A DNA stretch of 64,000 nucleotides from Daejeonella oryzae DSM 19973 (GTDB lineage Bacteria > Bacteroidota > Bacteroidia > Sphingobacteriales > Sphingobacteriaceae): assembly GCF_000422945.1 (NCBI RefSeq), contig NZ_AUHA01000002.1:1364001-1428000 (forward strand), given 5' to 3'. Positions 45,259 through 55,209 of the stretch are shown in pieces. Positions within the stretch are counted from its first letter, which is position 1. The number at the start of each line of letters is the position of its first letter. The translations under genes and the position numbers were made by a program. The notes beneath the pieces were generated by a model. That model was given only the letters and a program-made list of their open reading frames with translations. It was not told the DNA's origin and did no database searches.

Positions 45259-46686
45259 ATGAGTGATAAAACTATTTTAGTTTGGTTCAGAAAAGATTTA
45301 AGAATTCATGATAATGAAATTTTGCTCGAAGCAAGCCGCAAAGCAGATTTCGTTATTCCTTTTTATTGCTTTGATGAACGTCATTTTCAACCAGCCTCGT
45401 TTAATACATTAAAAACAGGTGTTTTCAGAGCCCAATTTCTGCTTGAAAGTGTTGCTGATCTGAAACAATCGTTACAACAATTAGGAGGGGATTTATTGAT
45501 CTCTAAAGGCTTACCCGAAGAGATCATTCCGGCTCTGGTTCAAAAATATAAAGTCTGTGAAGTGTATCACCACCGCGAAGTGGCTTCAGAAGAAACAGGA
45601 GTTTCAGAGAACGTTGAACGGGCTCTGTGGAAACAAAAAATCAACCTGAAACACTTTATCGGGCATACATTATATCATAAAGAAGATCTGCCATTCCCGA
45701 TAAAAGATATTCCGGATGTTTTTACCACTTTCAGAAAAAAGGTAGAACGTGAAAGCAGGGTAAAGCCTTGTTTTGAAACACCTCAAATTATCCGCAAGCC
45801 CGCCAATTTGGAAAGTTCCAAAGTTCCGGATCTTTACGAGCTTGGATTTACCCAAAAGCCGGTTGCCGATCCGCGTTCGGCTATTGAAATTAAAGGAGGA
45901 GAATCAAATGGTACAGCCCGCTTGAAATCATATTTCTGGGATACGGATTCTTTAAAAAATTATAAAAATACCCGAAACGGATTAATTGGATCTGATTATT
46001 CCTCCAAATTTTCTTCCTGGCTCTCCCTTGGTTGCTTATCGCCGAGAGAAATTTATTGGGAAATAAAAAAATACGAGCGTGAGCGTATTGCAAATGATTC
46101 TACTTACTGGTTATCTTTTGAACTATTATGGCGGGATTATTTTCGCTTTATGTTTAAAAAACACGGAAATAAATTTTTCCAAAAAAGAGGATTTAAAGAT
46201 TCTTACCCGGAAGAGGCAGAAAATCAGGTTGAATTATTTGAATGCTGGAAATCCGGGCAAACCGGAATCCCATTTATAGATGCCAACATGCGTGAATTAA
46301 ATGCAACCGGATTTATGAGTAATCGTGGCAGGCAAAATGTGGCGAGTTTTCTGATAAAGGATTTAAAAGTTAACTGGACCTGGGGAGCAGCGTATTTTGA
46401 GGAGCAACTGATTGATTATTGTCCGTCAAGTAACTGGGGAAACTGGGCTTATGTAGCAGGAGTTGGAAATGATCCGCGAGACAACCGATATTTTAATGTG
46501 TTGAAACAGGCCAGAGAATACGATCCTTTAGGAGATTATGTGCGATTATGGATTCCGGAGCTTAAAAATATTCCCTTAGGCAAAATTCACGAACCCTGGA
46601 AATTGCCTGCAGATAGACTGGCAGATTATCAGGTAACTATCGGAAAATCATACCCAAATCCTCTTTCTGAAATTGTGTCCTATTAA
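45259..46686 (+). CDS. DASH-family cryptochrome
   Basis: This 475-residue flavoprotein has the photolyase/cryptochrome layout and the DASH-type features SNWGNWAYVAGVGNDPRDNRYF and GFMSNRGRQNVASFL. The N-terminus is ILVWFRKDLRIHDNEIL. It binds FAD, usually with MTHF as antenna, and DASH proteins repair dimers mainly in single-stranded DNA; some have signalling roles. It is transcribed away from the minus-strand cluster that ends in a classical photolyase, so the locus encodes both family types. Confidence 0.93.
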   Translation: MSDKTILVWFRKDLRIHDNEILLEASRKADFVIPFYCFDERHFQPASFNTLKTGVFRAQFLLESVADLKQSLQQLGGDLLISKGLPEEIIPALVQKYKVCEVYHHREVASEETGVSENVERALWKQKINLKHFIGHTLYHKEDLPFPIKDIPDVFTTFRKKVERESRVKPCFETPQIIRKPANLESSKVPDLYELGFTQKPVADPRSAIEIKGGESNGTARLKSYFWDTDSLKNYKNTRNGLIGSDYSSKFSSWLSLGCLSPREIYWEIKKYERERIANDSTYWLSFELLWRDYFRFMFKKHGNKFFQKRGFKDSYPEEAENQVELFECWKSGQTGIPFIDANMRELNATGFMSNRGRQNVASFLIKDLKVNWTWGAAYFEEQLIDYCPSSNWGNWAYVAGVGNDPRDNRYFNVLKQAREYDPLGDYVRLWIPELKNIPLGKIHEPWKLPADRLADYQVTIGKSYPNPLSEIVSY

Positions 46687-46879
46687 TATTATCTCGCATA
46701 ATAACTCCCTGTTTTCTTTACTTAAGGAATTTAAAATCGGGCGGATCTCTTTCTCCAATCAGTGAATTATATTTAGTTATTAAAAAAGCTAAAAGCCGGA
46801 TAACTTCTCTGCTAATAATTAAGCTGTTTAAAAAATTGAAATTCACTCGTTCTTTTAGCTGTTTCTAGGCTTAAAATCT

Positions 46880-46887
46880 TATTTTTG
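46880..46887 (+). promoter_or_regulatory. Probable -7 promoter box of sucA
   Basis: TATTTTTG matches TAnnTTTG exactly and ends 22 bases before the sucA ATG. There is no TTG at the -33 spacing. Confidence 0.5.
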
Positions 46888-46909
46888 TCCCGCAATAGAT
46901 ATTATTTAA

Positions 46910-49702
46910 ATGGATAAATTATCTTACATCAGCAACGCAAGTGCTGACTACATAGATTCACTCTATCAATCATATAAAGAAGATAATTCCTCAGTGGATT
47001 TTGGTTGGCAGAAATTTTTTGAAGGTTTTGACTTTGGCAGGGGATCTGAAGCCGGTACGGTTTCAGTAGAAACTCCTGATCATTTTTTGAAGGAAATCAA
47101 TGTTCTGAATCTGATTAACGGCTATCGTGAACGCGGCCATCTTTTTACAAAAACAAATCCTGTGCGCCAGCGCCGCCCGTATTTTCCGGGTAAAGAACTG
47201 GAAACTTTCGGTTTAAACAACCAGGATCTGGACACCGTATTTAGTGCAGGAATTGAAGTAGGATTAGGCCCGGCTAAACTTCGTGATATAGTAGAACTGG
47301 TGGAGCAAACCTACTGCCAGTCAATTGGAGCCGAATATAAATATATCCGTAGTCCCGAAAAGTTAAAATGGTTTGAGCAACGGATGGAAAGCGAGCGTAA
47401 TACGCCAAAATTTTCTATCGATACTAAAAAGAGAATACTCAGGAAATTAAATCAGGCTGTAGTTTTCGAGAATTTTCTGGGAACAAAATTTTTGGGCCAG
47501 AAGCGTTTTTCTTTGGAAGGTGCGGAGTCTGTAATACCGGCACTTGATTCTATTATAGAAAAAGGTGCTGATTTAGGTATAGAAGAATTTGTTATTGGGA
47601 TGGCGCATCGCGGTCGTTTGAACGTGCTTGCCAACATCATGAATAAAACCTATACAGATATCTTTTCTGAATTTGAAGGTAAGGGATACGATGCTAATTC
47701 TCCATTTGGTGGAGATGTGAAATATCACCTTGGTTTTTCAACCGATGTAGAGGTAGCTTCCGGTAAAAAAGTTCATTTGAGCTTATGTCCAAATCCTTCT
47801 CACCTGGAGGCAGTGGATCCTCTGGTTGAGGGAATGGTGCGTTCTAAAATAGATTTTAAATACGATGGAGATTATAAACGTATAGCTCCGATTTTAATTC
47901 ATGGCGATGCTTCTTTAGCAGGTCAGGGAATTGTATATGAAGTTTTGCAGATGGCTAAACTCGATGGTTACAAAACCGGCGGAACAATTCATCTGGTAAT
48001 TAATAATCAGGTTGGTTTTACTACCAATTTTAAAGATGCCCGGTCTTCTACTTATTGTACAGATCTTGCAAAAGTTACGCTTTCACCTGTTTTCCACGTA
48101 AACGGAGATGATGTGGAAGCATTGGTTTATGCCATCAACATGGCAGTGGAATATCGTCAGAAATATCATAATGATGTATTTATAGATGTTTTATGTTATC
48201 GTCGTTATGGCCATAATGAATCTGATGAGCCAAAATTTACACAGCCATTATTGTACAAAGCCATAGAAAAACACCCCAACCCAAGAGAGATTTATAACAA
48301 AAAACTCATGGATCAGGGAAGTGTTGATGCAAACCTGGCAAAGGAAATGGAGAAAGACTTCAGGGCCATGCTTCAGGAACGCCTGAATGAATCCAAGGAA
48401 GACAAAGATTTCTCAGAAGTGAATCCTGTTTTTTCTGGTGCCTGGAAAGGTCTACGCTTAGCTACTCCCCAGGATTTGATCCAGCCTTCTGATACGGTTG
48501 TTTCAAAATCTGATTTCCTGGAAATCGCAAATAAAATCACCAGTCTTCCATCCGACAAGAAGTTTTTCAGAAAAATTGAGAAATTATTTGAAGACCGTAA
48601 GCGCATGGTTGAAAATGAAACATTTGACTGGGCCATGGGCGAATTAATGGCTTATGGAACATTGCTTGAAGAAGGATTTAGGGTGCGTGTAAGCGGACAG
48701 GATGTGGAACGCGGTACATTTTCTCATCGTCATGCAGTTTTGACTTTGGAAGATTCTGAAGAAGAATATGTTCCTTTAGCCCAGCTGGAAGGTGGAAAAG
48801 CTAAATTCGATATTTTCAATTCCCATCTTTCTGAATACGGTGTTTTGGGATTTGAATATGGATATGCATTAGCTAATCCGCAATCGTTAATTATTTGGGA
48901 AGCTCAGTTTGGTGACTTTTTTAACGGCGCCCAAATTATTATAGACCAATTTATTGTTAGTGCAGAAACTAAATGGCAGCGTTCTAACGGATTGGTTATA
49001 TTGCTTCCGCATGGTTATGAAGGTCAGGGACCGGAGCATTCATCAGCCCGGATTGAGCGGTTTTTAGCAATGTGTGCCAGCGAAAATATTCAGGTTGCAA
49101 ATGCAACAACTCCGGCTAATTTTTTCCATTTACTACGACGCCAGCTCAAACGTGACTTCCGTAAACCTTTAGTTGTTTTTACACCGAAAAGTTTATTAAG
49201 AAGTGCGGCTTGCGTAAGTAAACTTGATGAATTTACTTCTGGTGGTTTTAAGGAAGTTATTGATGATTCGTTTGTAAAAGCGGCTGATGTTAAACGTGTA
49301 TTATTTTGCTCGGGTAAGATTTATTATGATCTTTTAGATAAACAGCAACTAGACAAGCGTAAAGATGTGGCAATTGTGCGCTTAGAGCAGCTATATCCTA
49401 TTCCGTATGATCAGTTGAACGAAATTAAAGCAAAATATAAAAAAGCCAAGCAATTTGTTTGGGTTCAGGAAGAACCTGAAAACATGGGTCCATGGCCTTT
49501 TATCAGCCGTAAATTCCGTGAATCAGAATTTAATTTTAAACTTATATCCCGTAAGGAAAGCAGCAGTACCGCCACCGGATATGCCAAACAGCATATTGCG
49601 CAACAATTAAGTATTATTGGCAAGGCGTTTGAAGATGCTGCTGGTCCTGAGATTAAAAAACAAATTCAAAAAGCAACTGACAAAGCTGTTAATATTGACT
49701 AA
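46910..49702 (+). CDS. sucA: 2-oxoglutarate dehydrogenase E1 component
   Basis: This 930-residue thiamine-diphosphate enzyme decarboxylates 2-oxoglutarate and passes the succinyl group to E2. The N-terminal extension ([25 protein letters not shown], split here only for reference to its YIDSLY core) is typical of E1o. The TPP region includes [11 protein letters not shown] and [13 protein letters not shown]. The transketolase-like second half has [21 protein letters not shown] and FTPKSLLR. The length matches the family. It is followed after 20 bases by the E2 gene sucB; the E3 (lpd) gene lies 10 kb away in this window. Confidence 0.96.
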   Translation: MDKLSYISNASADYIDSLYQSYKEDNSSVDFGWQKFFEGFDFGRGSEAGTVSVETPDHFLKEINVLNLINGYRERGHLFTKTNPVRQRRPYFPGKELETFGLNNQDLDTVFSAGIEVGLGPAKLRDIVELVEQTYCQSIGAEYKYIRSPEKLKWFEQRMESERNTPKFSIDTKKRILRKLNQAVVFENFLGTKFLGQKRFSLEGAESVIPALDSIIEKGADLGIEEFVIGMAHRGRLNVLANIMNKTYTDIFSEFEGKGYDANSPFGGDVKYHLGFSTDVEVASGKKVHLSLCPNPSHLEAVDPLVEGMVRSKIDFKYDGDYKRIAPILIHGDASLAGQGIVYEVLQMAKLDGYKTGGTIHLVINNQVGFTTNFKDARSSTYCTDLAKVTLSPVFHVNGDDVEALVYAINMAVEYRQKYHNDVFIDVLCYRRYGHNESDEPKFTQPLLYKAIEKHPNPREIYNKKLMDQGSVDANLAKEMEKDFRAMLQERLNESKEDKDFSEVNPVFSGAWKGLRLATPQDLIQPSDTVVSKSDFLEIANKITSLPSDKKFFRKIEKLFEDRKRMVENETFDWAMGELMAYGTLLEEGFRVRVSGQDVERGTFSHRHAVLTLEDSEEEYVPLAQLEGGKAKFDIFNSHLSEYGVLGFEYGYALANPQSLIIWEAQFGDFFNGAQIIIDQFIVSAETKWQRSNGLVILLPHGYEGQGPEHSSARIERFLAMCASENIQVANATTPANFFHLLRRQLKRDFRKPLVVFTPKSLLRSAACVSKLDEFTSGGFKEVIDDSFVKAADVKRVLFCSGKIYYDLLDKQQLDKRKDVAIVRLEQLYPIPYDQLNEIKAKYKKAKQFVWVQEEPENMGPWPFISRKFRESEFNFKLISRKESSSTATGYAKQHIAQQLSIIGKAFEDAAGPEIKKQIQKATDKAVNID

Positions 49703-49722
49703 AACGATATAATCAAAACCAT

Positions 49723-50946
49723 ATGAGTTTAGAAATCAAAGTTCCGCCAGTAGGTGAATCTATTTCAGAAGTAGTATTATCCAGCTGGATAAAAAAAGAC
49801 GGTGATTATGTAGAGATGGATGAAGTGATTGCAGAACTGGAATCGGACAAGGCCACTTTCGAATTAACGGCCGAAAAAGCAGGAACTTTAAAAACTATTG
49901 CAAATGAAGGTGACACACTTTTAATCGGAGCAACAGTTTGCCAGATTGAAGAAGGGGGCGCAGCTCCTGCTGCTTCTGCTTCAAAATCAGAAGAATCAAC
50001 TTCATCAAAAACACCGGAGAAATCAGAAGAAAAACCTGCTGAAAAACCGGAAACGTATGCTTCCGGAGTTCCATCACCCGCCGCTGCTAAAATTTTGGCT
50101 GAGAAAGGTGTGGATAGTTCTTCTGTAAATGGTTCTGGTCCCGGTGGCCGCATCACTAAAGAAGATGCAGTAAAATTTGAGAAGAAAGAAGCTGCAAAAC
50201 CACAGTCTGCCGCTACGTCGCCTCAACCTGCAGCAGTTGCCGGAGCAAGAGCAGAACGTCGCGAAAAGATGTCTTCGCTTCGCAAAACCGTAGCAAAAAG
50301 ACTGGTTACTGTTAAAAATGAAACGGCCATGCTGACTACTTTTAATGAAGTAGATATGCAGCCGGTTATGGAAATCAGATCTAAATATAAAGATAAGTTT
50401 AAAGAGAAATTTGGTGTTGGTTTAGGCTTTATGTCCTTCTTTACCAAAGCAGTTTGCGAAGCCCTGAAAGATTTCCCGGCAGTAAACGCTCGTATAGATG
50501 GTGAAGAAATTGTTTACAATGATTTTGCTGATATCTCTATAGCAGTTTCAGCGCCGAAAGGTTTAGTTGTTCCTATTATTCGTAATGCAGATTCTATGAG
50601 TTTGGCTCAAATAGAAAAAGCGGTAATGGAACTTGCCGGAAAAGCTCGCGAAAGCAAGTTAACACTGGAAGAAATGACCGGCGGAACCTTTACCATTACC
50701 AATGGTGGCGTATTTGGTTCGATGATGTCTACTCCAATTATAAATGCCCCGCAATCTGCAATTCTTGGAATGCACAATATTGTGGAGCGCCCGGTGGCTT
50801 TAAATGGTCAGGTTGTAATTCGACCGATTATGTACATCGCTTTATCTTATGACCACCGGATTATAGACGGTCGTGAATCTGTCGGATTTTTAGTTCGGGT
50901 AAAACAATTATTAGAAGATCCGGCCAGATTATTATTGGGCGTTTAA
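49723..50946 (+). CDS. sucB: Dihydrolipoyllysine-residue succinyltransferase (E2 of OGDH)
   Basis: The 407-residue protein has one N-terminal lipoyl domain with the lipoylated lysine in [12 protein letters not shown] Ser/Glu/Pro-rich linker, a peripheral-subunit-binding domain ([12 protein letters not shown]...GRITKED) and the catalytic acyltransferase domain follow, with the active-site motif [12 protein letters not shown] near the end. It transfers succinyl groups from E1 to CoA and forms the core of the complex. It is co-transcribed with sucA and ends at a strong hairpin. Confidence 0.96.
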   Translation: MSLEIKVPPVGESISEVVLSSWIKKDGDYVEMDEVIAELESDKATFELTAEKAGTLKTIANEGDTLLIGATVCQIEEGGAAPAASASKSEESTSSKTPEKSEEKPAEKPETYASGVPSPAAAKILAEKGVDSSSVNGSGPGGRITKEDAVKFEKKEAAKPQSAATSPQPAAVAGARAERREKMSSLRKTVAKRLVTVKNETAMLTTFNEVDMQPVMEIRSKYKDKFKEKFGVGLGFMSFFTKAVCEALKDFPAVNARIDGEEIVYNDFADISIAVSAPKGLVVPIIRNADSMSLAQIEKAVMELAGKARESKLTLEEMTGGTFTITNGGVFGSMMSTPIINAPQSAILGMHNIVERPVALNGQVVIRPIMYIALSYDHRIIDGRESVGFLVRVKQLLEDPARLLLGV

Positions 50947-50956
50947 TTGATCTCAT

Positions 50957-50986
50957 AAAAATAACCCCGTTAACGGGGTTATTTTT
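50957..50986 (+). terminator. Rho-independent terminator of sucAB
   Basis: A perfect 12-bp stem (core TAACCCCG / CGGGGTTA) with loop TTAA is followed by a T-run, 10 bases after the sucB stop. Confidence 0.93.
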
Positions 50987-51016
50987 TAGCTACTATTTTA
51001 AAATCTGATTCTAAGC

Positions 51017-51418
51017 ATGTCCACCGCAGATTTCAACGCAGAATTCTTTCTGAAATTCGTCAAATTTGGAATAGTGGGCTTCTCGGGAATTTTTGTTGAT
51101 TTTGGAATAACGTTTCTGTGCAAAGAAAAACTTAAGATTCAGAAATATGTAGCCAATTCGCTTGGTTTTACTGCGGCAACTATATCAAATTATATATTAA
51201 ACAGATTCTGGACTTTCCAAAGCCATGATAAGGCGCAATTGCTGCAGTTTGGAAAATTTTTTGGAATTGCATTAATTGGGTTGGTTTTAAATAATCTGCT
51301 CATCTACCTTTTTAATGATAAGCTTAAGTTTAATTTCTATCTGTCAAAAGTATTTGCGATTGCCATTGTATCTGTCTGGAATTTTTTTGCAAATTACCTT
51401 TACACTTTTGCCGGATAA
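51017..51418 (+). CDS. GtrA-family membrane protein
   Basis: This 133-residue integral membrane protein has four predicted helices and the GtrA opening FLKFVKFGIVGFSGIFVDFGI, with NYILNRFWTF before the third helix and NFFANYLYTF at the end. GtrA-like proteins are thought to move lipid-linked sugars (undecaprenyl-phosphate sugar) across the membrane. It is followed after 10 bases by an ArnT-like glycosyltransferase, an arrangement suggesting that the translocated lipid-linked sugar feeds that enzyme. Confidence 0.88.
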   Translation: MSTADFNAEFFLKFVKFGIVGFSGIFVDFGITFLCKEKLKIQKYVANSLGFTAATISNYILNRFWTFQSHDKAQLLQFGKFFGIALIGLVLNNLLIYLFNDKLKFNFYLSKVFAIAIVSVWNFFANYLYTFAG

Positions 51419-51428
51419 ATAGATATTG

Positions 51429-53138
51429 ATGGATCAAAAACTTAAGAACTCATCCAATCTGTTCGTTATTTTTTTATTTGGCTGGACGCTGATTAATGCC
51501 GTTCAGGCAGGTTTCATGGAACTCCATCCGGATGAAGCCTATTACTGGATCTATTCCCGTTTTCCGGACTGGGGATATTTTGATCATCCGCCCATGGTTG
51601 CTTTTTTTATCAAAGCGGGCGATGCACTGTTTCAGTCCAAATTTGGATTGCGTTTACTCACAATCATCAGCAATACCCTTTCAGTCTACTTATTATGGCA
51701 GATTTTAAGAAAATATTCAACGGATGTAAAGCTCTTTATAATCCTTTTCTCTTCCATACTTATTTTCCATATTTATGGATTTATCACCACACCAGATTCT
51801 CCCTTATTCTTTTTTAGTATACTTTTCTTCTACGTTTATCAGCGCTATGCCGCAGAAGATAAGATTACCTTAGCAATCTGGCTGTCGTTAATTATTGCGG
51901 CCATGTTCTACAGTAAATACCATGGCGTTTTATTGGTTTTCTTTACAATTCTGTCCAATTTAAAACTATTTAAAAGGCCCTCATTTTACCTGATTATTCT
52001 ATTGGTTGTTATTTTGTTTGCCCCTCATATTTACTGGCAAATTCAAAATGGATATCCTTCTATATATTATCATTTGATTGATCGATCTGCAAAACCTTAC
52101 AAATTTGAATATACCAGCGATTATCTTTTGGGGCAGCTGTTAATTGCAGGTCCGCTGGTAGGGTGGTATTTGTATAAATCGGCAGTATCGGTTTCAAATA
52201 AAGATATCTTTATCAGGGCTATAAAATTTAATTTTTACGGCATCTTTTTATTCTTTTTACTGAGCACTTTCAAAGGCAGGGTAGAACCTCACTGGACGCT
52301 CATTGCATTTCCTCCATTATTCATTCTGAGTTTCATTTACATCTCTCAAAAAACTGAAATTCTTAATTGGTTCTATAAGCTTGCTTTTGTCAATATTGCG
52401 GTTATTTTAATAATGCGTCTGGTGGTTATTATTCCCTTGCCGGGGATTCAGAATTTTAAGCAGGTGGCTTATTATTATGGCGCCGAAAACTGGGCTAAAC
52501 AGATTAAATCTTTAGCGGCTGATAAGCCGGTAGTTATTTTGGGAGGTTTTCAGGAAGCATCCCAATATAATTTTTACAATAGAACCTTATCAGGATTTGC
52601 TTACGACAGTCGGTATTACCGTAAAAATCAGTTTGACATATGGCCTCTTGAAGATAGCCTGAGAAACAAAAAGGTGTATTATGTAAACTCTGAAAGTCAT
52701 GGCGTAAAAGTGATTCAAGACACTATTCTAACCTCCAAAGGCGATTTTTACGGCAGATGGATTGATGATGTTCGCCTGTTTCAAAAGGTAGATATAAGTA
52801 CACAGCTTCCCGGGAATTTCTGGAAGGCTTCCAGCTTCAGGAAACTTAAATTGAAAATTTACAATCCGTATAATCAGAGTATCAGCTTTTCTAATAAAAA
52901 CCAGAAATGGGACTGTTTTCTGGAATTCGGCTTTATGGAAAAGGGAAAGATTAACGAATTCAAGCCGGTAATTAGTAATTTCGATAAATTGATAATAGCC
53001 TCAAAAGAATCAGCAGAGATCTCGGCCGTCATCCGGTCTCCGGTAAAATCAGGTGAGTATAAACTGATTTTTTCAATAAGAACAGACCCTTTCCCCGGTT
53101 CAAGAAATAGCCGGATGATACCTGTTACCATCAATTAA
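51429..53138 (+). CDS. GT39/ArnT-like membrane glycosyltransferase
   Basis: I use the ATG at 51429; a TTG directly precedes it. The 569-residue protein has about 10-12 membrane helices and the catalytic acidic loop HPDEAYYWIYSRFPDWGYFDHPP after the first helix, as in dolichyl-phosphate-mannose protein mannosyltransferases and ArnT. The C-terminal region (about residues 350-569) is soluble and would lie in the periplasm. It would transfer a sugar from a polyprenyl-phosphate donor to a lipid, glycan or protein acceptor. GtrA precedes it and a secreted protein follows after 16 bases. Donor and acceptor are unknown. Confidence 0.9.
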   Translation: MDQKLKNSSNLFVIFLFGWTLINAVQAGFMELHPDEAYYWIYSRFPDWGYFDHPPMVAFFIKAGDALFQSKFGLRLLTIISNTLSVYLLWQILRKYSTDVKLFIILFSSILIFHIYGFITTPDSPLFFFSILFFYVYQRYAAEDKITLAIWLSLIIAAMFYSKYHGVLLVFFTILSNLKLFKRPSFYLIILLVVILFAPHIYWQIQNGYPSIYYHLIDRSAKPYKFEYTSDYLLGQLLIAGPLVGWYLYKSAVSVSNKDIFIRAIKFNFYGIFLFFLLSTFKGRVEPHWTLIAFPPLFILSFIYISQKTEILNWFYKLAFVNIAVILIMRLVVIIPLPGIQNFKQVAYYYGAENWAKQIKSLAADKPVVILGGFQEASQYNFYNRTLSGFAYDSRYYRKNQFDIWPLEDSLRNKKVYYVNSESHGVKVIQDTILTSKGDFYGRWIDDVRLFQKVDISTQLPGNFWKASSFRKLKLKIYNPYNQSISFSNKNQKWDCFLEFGFMEKGKINEFKPVISNFDKLIIASKESAEISAVIRSPVKSGEYKLIFSIRTDPFPGSRNSRMIPVTIN

Positions 53139-53154
53139 AAATATAATAGCCTAA

Positions 53155-54168
53155 ATGAAATATATTTTAACTGTTTTTCTCTTAGTTACAAGCCTGGTTT
53201 CGATAAATGCCCAGCACCTTGAAGGAAATATTTCTCTGCATGCTTTTGCTGATAATAGGGAATACGCAAATTCCAACAGGTTTTCGCAAACCATTTTCGG
53301 AGCCCGGTTTTCTCCCGAAATTGGCCTACTCATTGACTCTGTTCACCGCATCCGGGTGGGCTTTAATGCGCTGCATGAGTTTGGTTCTCCAAAATTTGCT
53401 GCTAAAATAGATCCCGTAATTTATTACCAGTATCAGAAAGATAAATGGGATTTTTATATCGGCTCGTTTCCCAGACAAAATTTATTAACAGATTATCCCC
53501 GGGTTATTTTTAAAGATACACTCACGTATTATCGTCCCAATATAGAAGGTATGCTGGCTAAATTTCAAACCCGCCATGGAAATGAAAAAGTTTGGATAGA
53601 CTGGACCAGCAGGCAAACTGATCTGGATAGAGAAACATTTCTGTTCGGCATTTCCGGTAAATATCAAACCGGAATATTTTTTACAGAGCACTATGCCATG
53701 ATGTTTCACAATGCAGGGCCAGGTATTGATATTCCCGGAGATCATATTCAGGATAATGGTGCTGCCGCTATAAAACTTGGAATAGATCTTAGCGATAAAA
53801 CTTTACTGGATAGCCTCACTTTTAATATCGGAGGTGTCATGTCTTTTGAACGTACCCGCAACGTTAGCGACTGGCAAACTCCAAAAGGATATTTACTTGA
53901 AATGCACGCCGCCTATAAGCGTTTTGCTTTCAGCAATTCCTTTTATCAGGGCAATGGCCACCAGCTTATTTATGGCGATCAGTTTTATACTGCCAAAACC
54001 TATAACAGGTCTGATTTTTTTTATACTCCAATCAAATACAAAAACATAGAAGGTCAGTTCATATTCTCATTTCATTTTTTAGAGGGCGAAGTGGATAATC
54101 AGCAAGCATTTAGTTTGCGATATAATTTGTCAGGTTCAAAAAACCTCAAACGACAAAGCAATTATTAA
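53155..54168 (+). CDS. Putative outer-membrane/secreted protein, function unknown
   Basis: This 337-residue protein has a signal peptide (LTVFLLVTSLVSINAQ, cut near residue 20). Its beta-strand-rich body contains many Tyr/Phe/Trp residues (VIYYQYQKDKWDFYIGSF; FFYTPIKYKN; GQFIFSFHFL), as in a porin-like barrel. It ends in NY rather than the usual terminal Phe. It follows the GT39 gene by 16 bases and is probably in the gtrA-GT39 transcription unit, suggesting a shared cell-surface role. I do not recognise the family. Confidence 0.7.
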   Translation: MKYILTVFLLVTSLVSINAQHLEGNISLHAFADNREYANSNRFSQTIFGARFSPEIGLLIDSVHRIRVGFNALHEFGSPKFAAKIDPVIYYQYQKDKWDFYIGSFPRQNLLTDYPRVIFKDTLTYYRPNIEGMLAKFQTRHGNEKVWIDWTSRQTDLDRETFLFGISGKYQTGIFFTEHYAMMFHNAGPGIDIPGDHIQDNGAAAIKLGIDLSDKTLLDSLTFNIGGVMSFERTRNVSDWQTPKGYLLEMHAAYKRFAFSNSFYQGNGHQLIYGDQFYTAKTYNRSDFFYTPIKYKNIEGQFIFSFHFLEGEVDNQQAFSLRYNLSGSKNLKRQSNY

Positions 54169-54207
54169 CAATTCAGCATCGTTTTTGACTTTTTTTTAAC
54201 AAATATT

Positions 54208-54219
54208 CGTATTAATACG
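54208..54219. repeat. 12-base perfect palindrome upstream of OMP gene
   Basis: CGTATTAATACG is self-complementary and lies 25 bases upstream of the TAAATTTG box of the next gene. It could be an operator; nothing else supports that. Confidence 0.3.
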
Positions 54220-54243
54220 GATGCTTATTTTTTAATGATTTTT

Positions 54244-54251
54244 TAAATTTG
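54244..54251 (+). promoter_or_regulatory. Probable -7 promoter box of the 280-residue OMP gene
   Basis: TAAATTTG matches TAnnTTTG exactly, 52 bases before the ATG at 54304. No TTG at the -33 spacing. Confidence 0.45.
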
Positions 54252-54303
54252 TATAAACTCTTATTAAGAGAAAAATTTCAACAATATTTAAAATTCAATA
54301 AAA

Positions 54304-55146
54304 ATGAAAGAGCGATTTTTTCTGCTCGTAATTATCTATTTAGCGTCTTTATTATCAGCAGGAGCTAGTCCGGCTTCAGACAGCAGCCGTGTGACTGGAG
54401 TAAGTGATAATTTTCCTGAAATTAAAAAATCCGGCAAATGGTTCGTTCAAGCCGGATTTAACTGGTCCGATTACAGCAAAACGGATATTCGGTTTCGTGG
54501 TAATGGCTATGATTTTACGTTGCAAAATGTAAAAGCTCAGGATCAGCCCTACAAAGGAAGTTTACAATACAACTTTCATGTGGGTTATTCTCTGAATGAA
54601 AAATACAGTGTTATTTTAGGCTGGGATCATATGAAATATGTGATGGATGTTCCGCAGCAGGTTCCTATTAACGGGTTTATTGAATCTTCCGTTTCGAATC
54701 CATCTATTTCAAGCGGACAATATCAAGGTGTTTATAGTGGAGAAACGATAACCATTAATCCCGATTTTTTAACCCTTGAATACACAGATGGCCTGAATTA
54801 TATTAAGTTAGGGGCACAAAGACAGGATGAAATCTGGACTTCTGCGAAAGGTAAATCCTCGTTAAAGTTTACCGGCGGCTTGTCGGGCGGACTTATTATT
54901 CCCCGTGCTGATGTACGATTGTTTACAGTAGGAGATAATAATAAATTAAACGTAGCCGGATGGGCGGCATCTGCAAATGCAGGATTGAAATTTAAATTCA
55001 GCAGAGATTTATATTTCCAGGGAAATTTAGAAGGGGGTTATACCAATCTGAATAATGTGCATACTACCGGAAGAAATGAAGTAGATAAAGCAAGTCATCA
55101 TTTTCTTTTTCTACAGAATTACTGGTTGTTTGGATTTCAATTTTAA
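54304..55146 (+). CDS. Outer-membrane beta-barrel protein, function unknown
   Basis: The 280-residue protein has a signal peptide (to about residue 22, SAGAS). The mature part is rich in alternating aromatic strands (GKWFVQAGFNWSDYSKT, YNFHVGYSLNEKYSVILGW) and ends WLFGFQF with a terminal Phe, the usual signal for barrel insertion. The strand pattern suggests 8-12 strands. It has its own promoter-like box, a preceding palindrome, and a short gap to the convergent head-GIN gene. No specific family recognised. Confidence 0.75.
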   Translation: MKERFFLLVIIYLASLLSAGASPASDSSRVTGVSDNFPEIKKSGKWFVQAGFNWSDYSKTDIRFRGNGYDFTLQNVKAQDQPYKGSLQYNFHVGYSLNEKYSVILGWDHMKYVMDVPQQVPINGFIESSVSNPSISSGQYQGVYSGETITINPDFLTLEYTDGLNYIKLGAQRQDEIWTSAKGKSSLKFTGGLSGGLIIPRADVRLFTVGDNNKLNVAGWAASANAGLKFKFSRDLYFQGNLEGGYTNLNNVHTTGRNEVDKASHHFLFLQNYWLFGFQF

Positions 55147-55150
55147 TCCG

Positions 55151-55184
55151 AAAAAAAAGTGTCCGATAGTTCATACCGGACACT
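55151..55184 (-). terminator. Terminator of the head-GIN gene
   Basis: Read on the minus strand, an 8-bp stem AGTGTCCG / CGGACACT with an 11-base... loop of ten bases is followed directly by eight T. It starts 26 bases after the stop of the minus-strand gene. On the plus strand there is no T-run, so it mainly serves the minus gene. Confidence 0.88.
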
Positions 55185-55209
55185 ATATATAAACCGTAAC
55201 TGATGCTAA

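Noticed and set aside
46687-46909. Possible small RNA between the DASH cryptochrome and sucA
   Set aside because: Only an AT-rich leader and a -7 box were seen; no stable hairpin with a T-run.
49806-50156. Frames overlapping the sucB linker
   Set aside because: Low-complexity linker DNA opens other frames; sucB itself is complete and clear.
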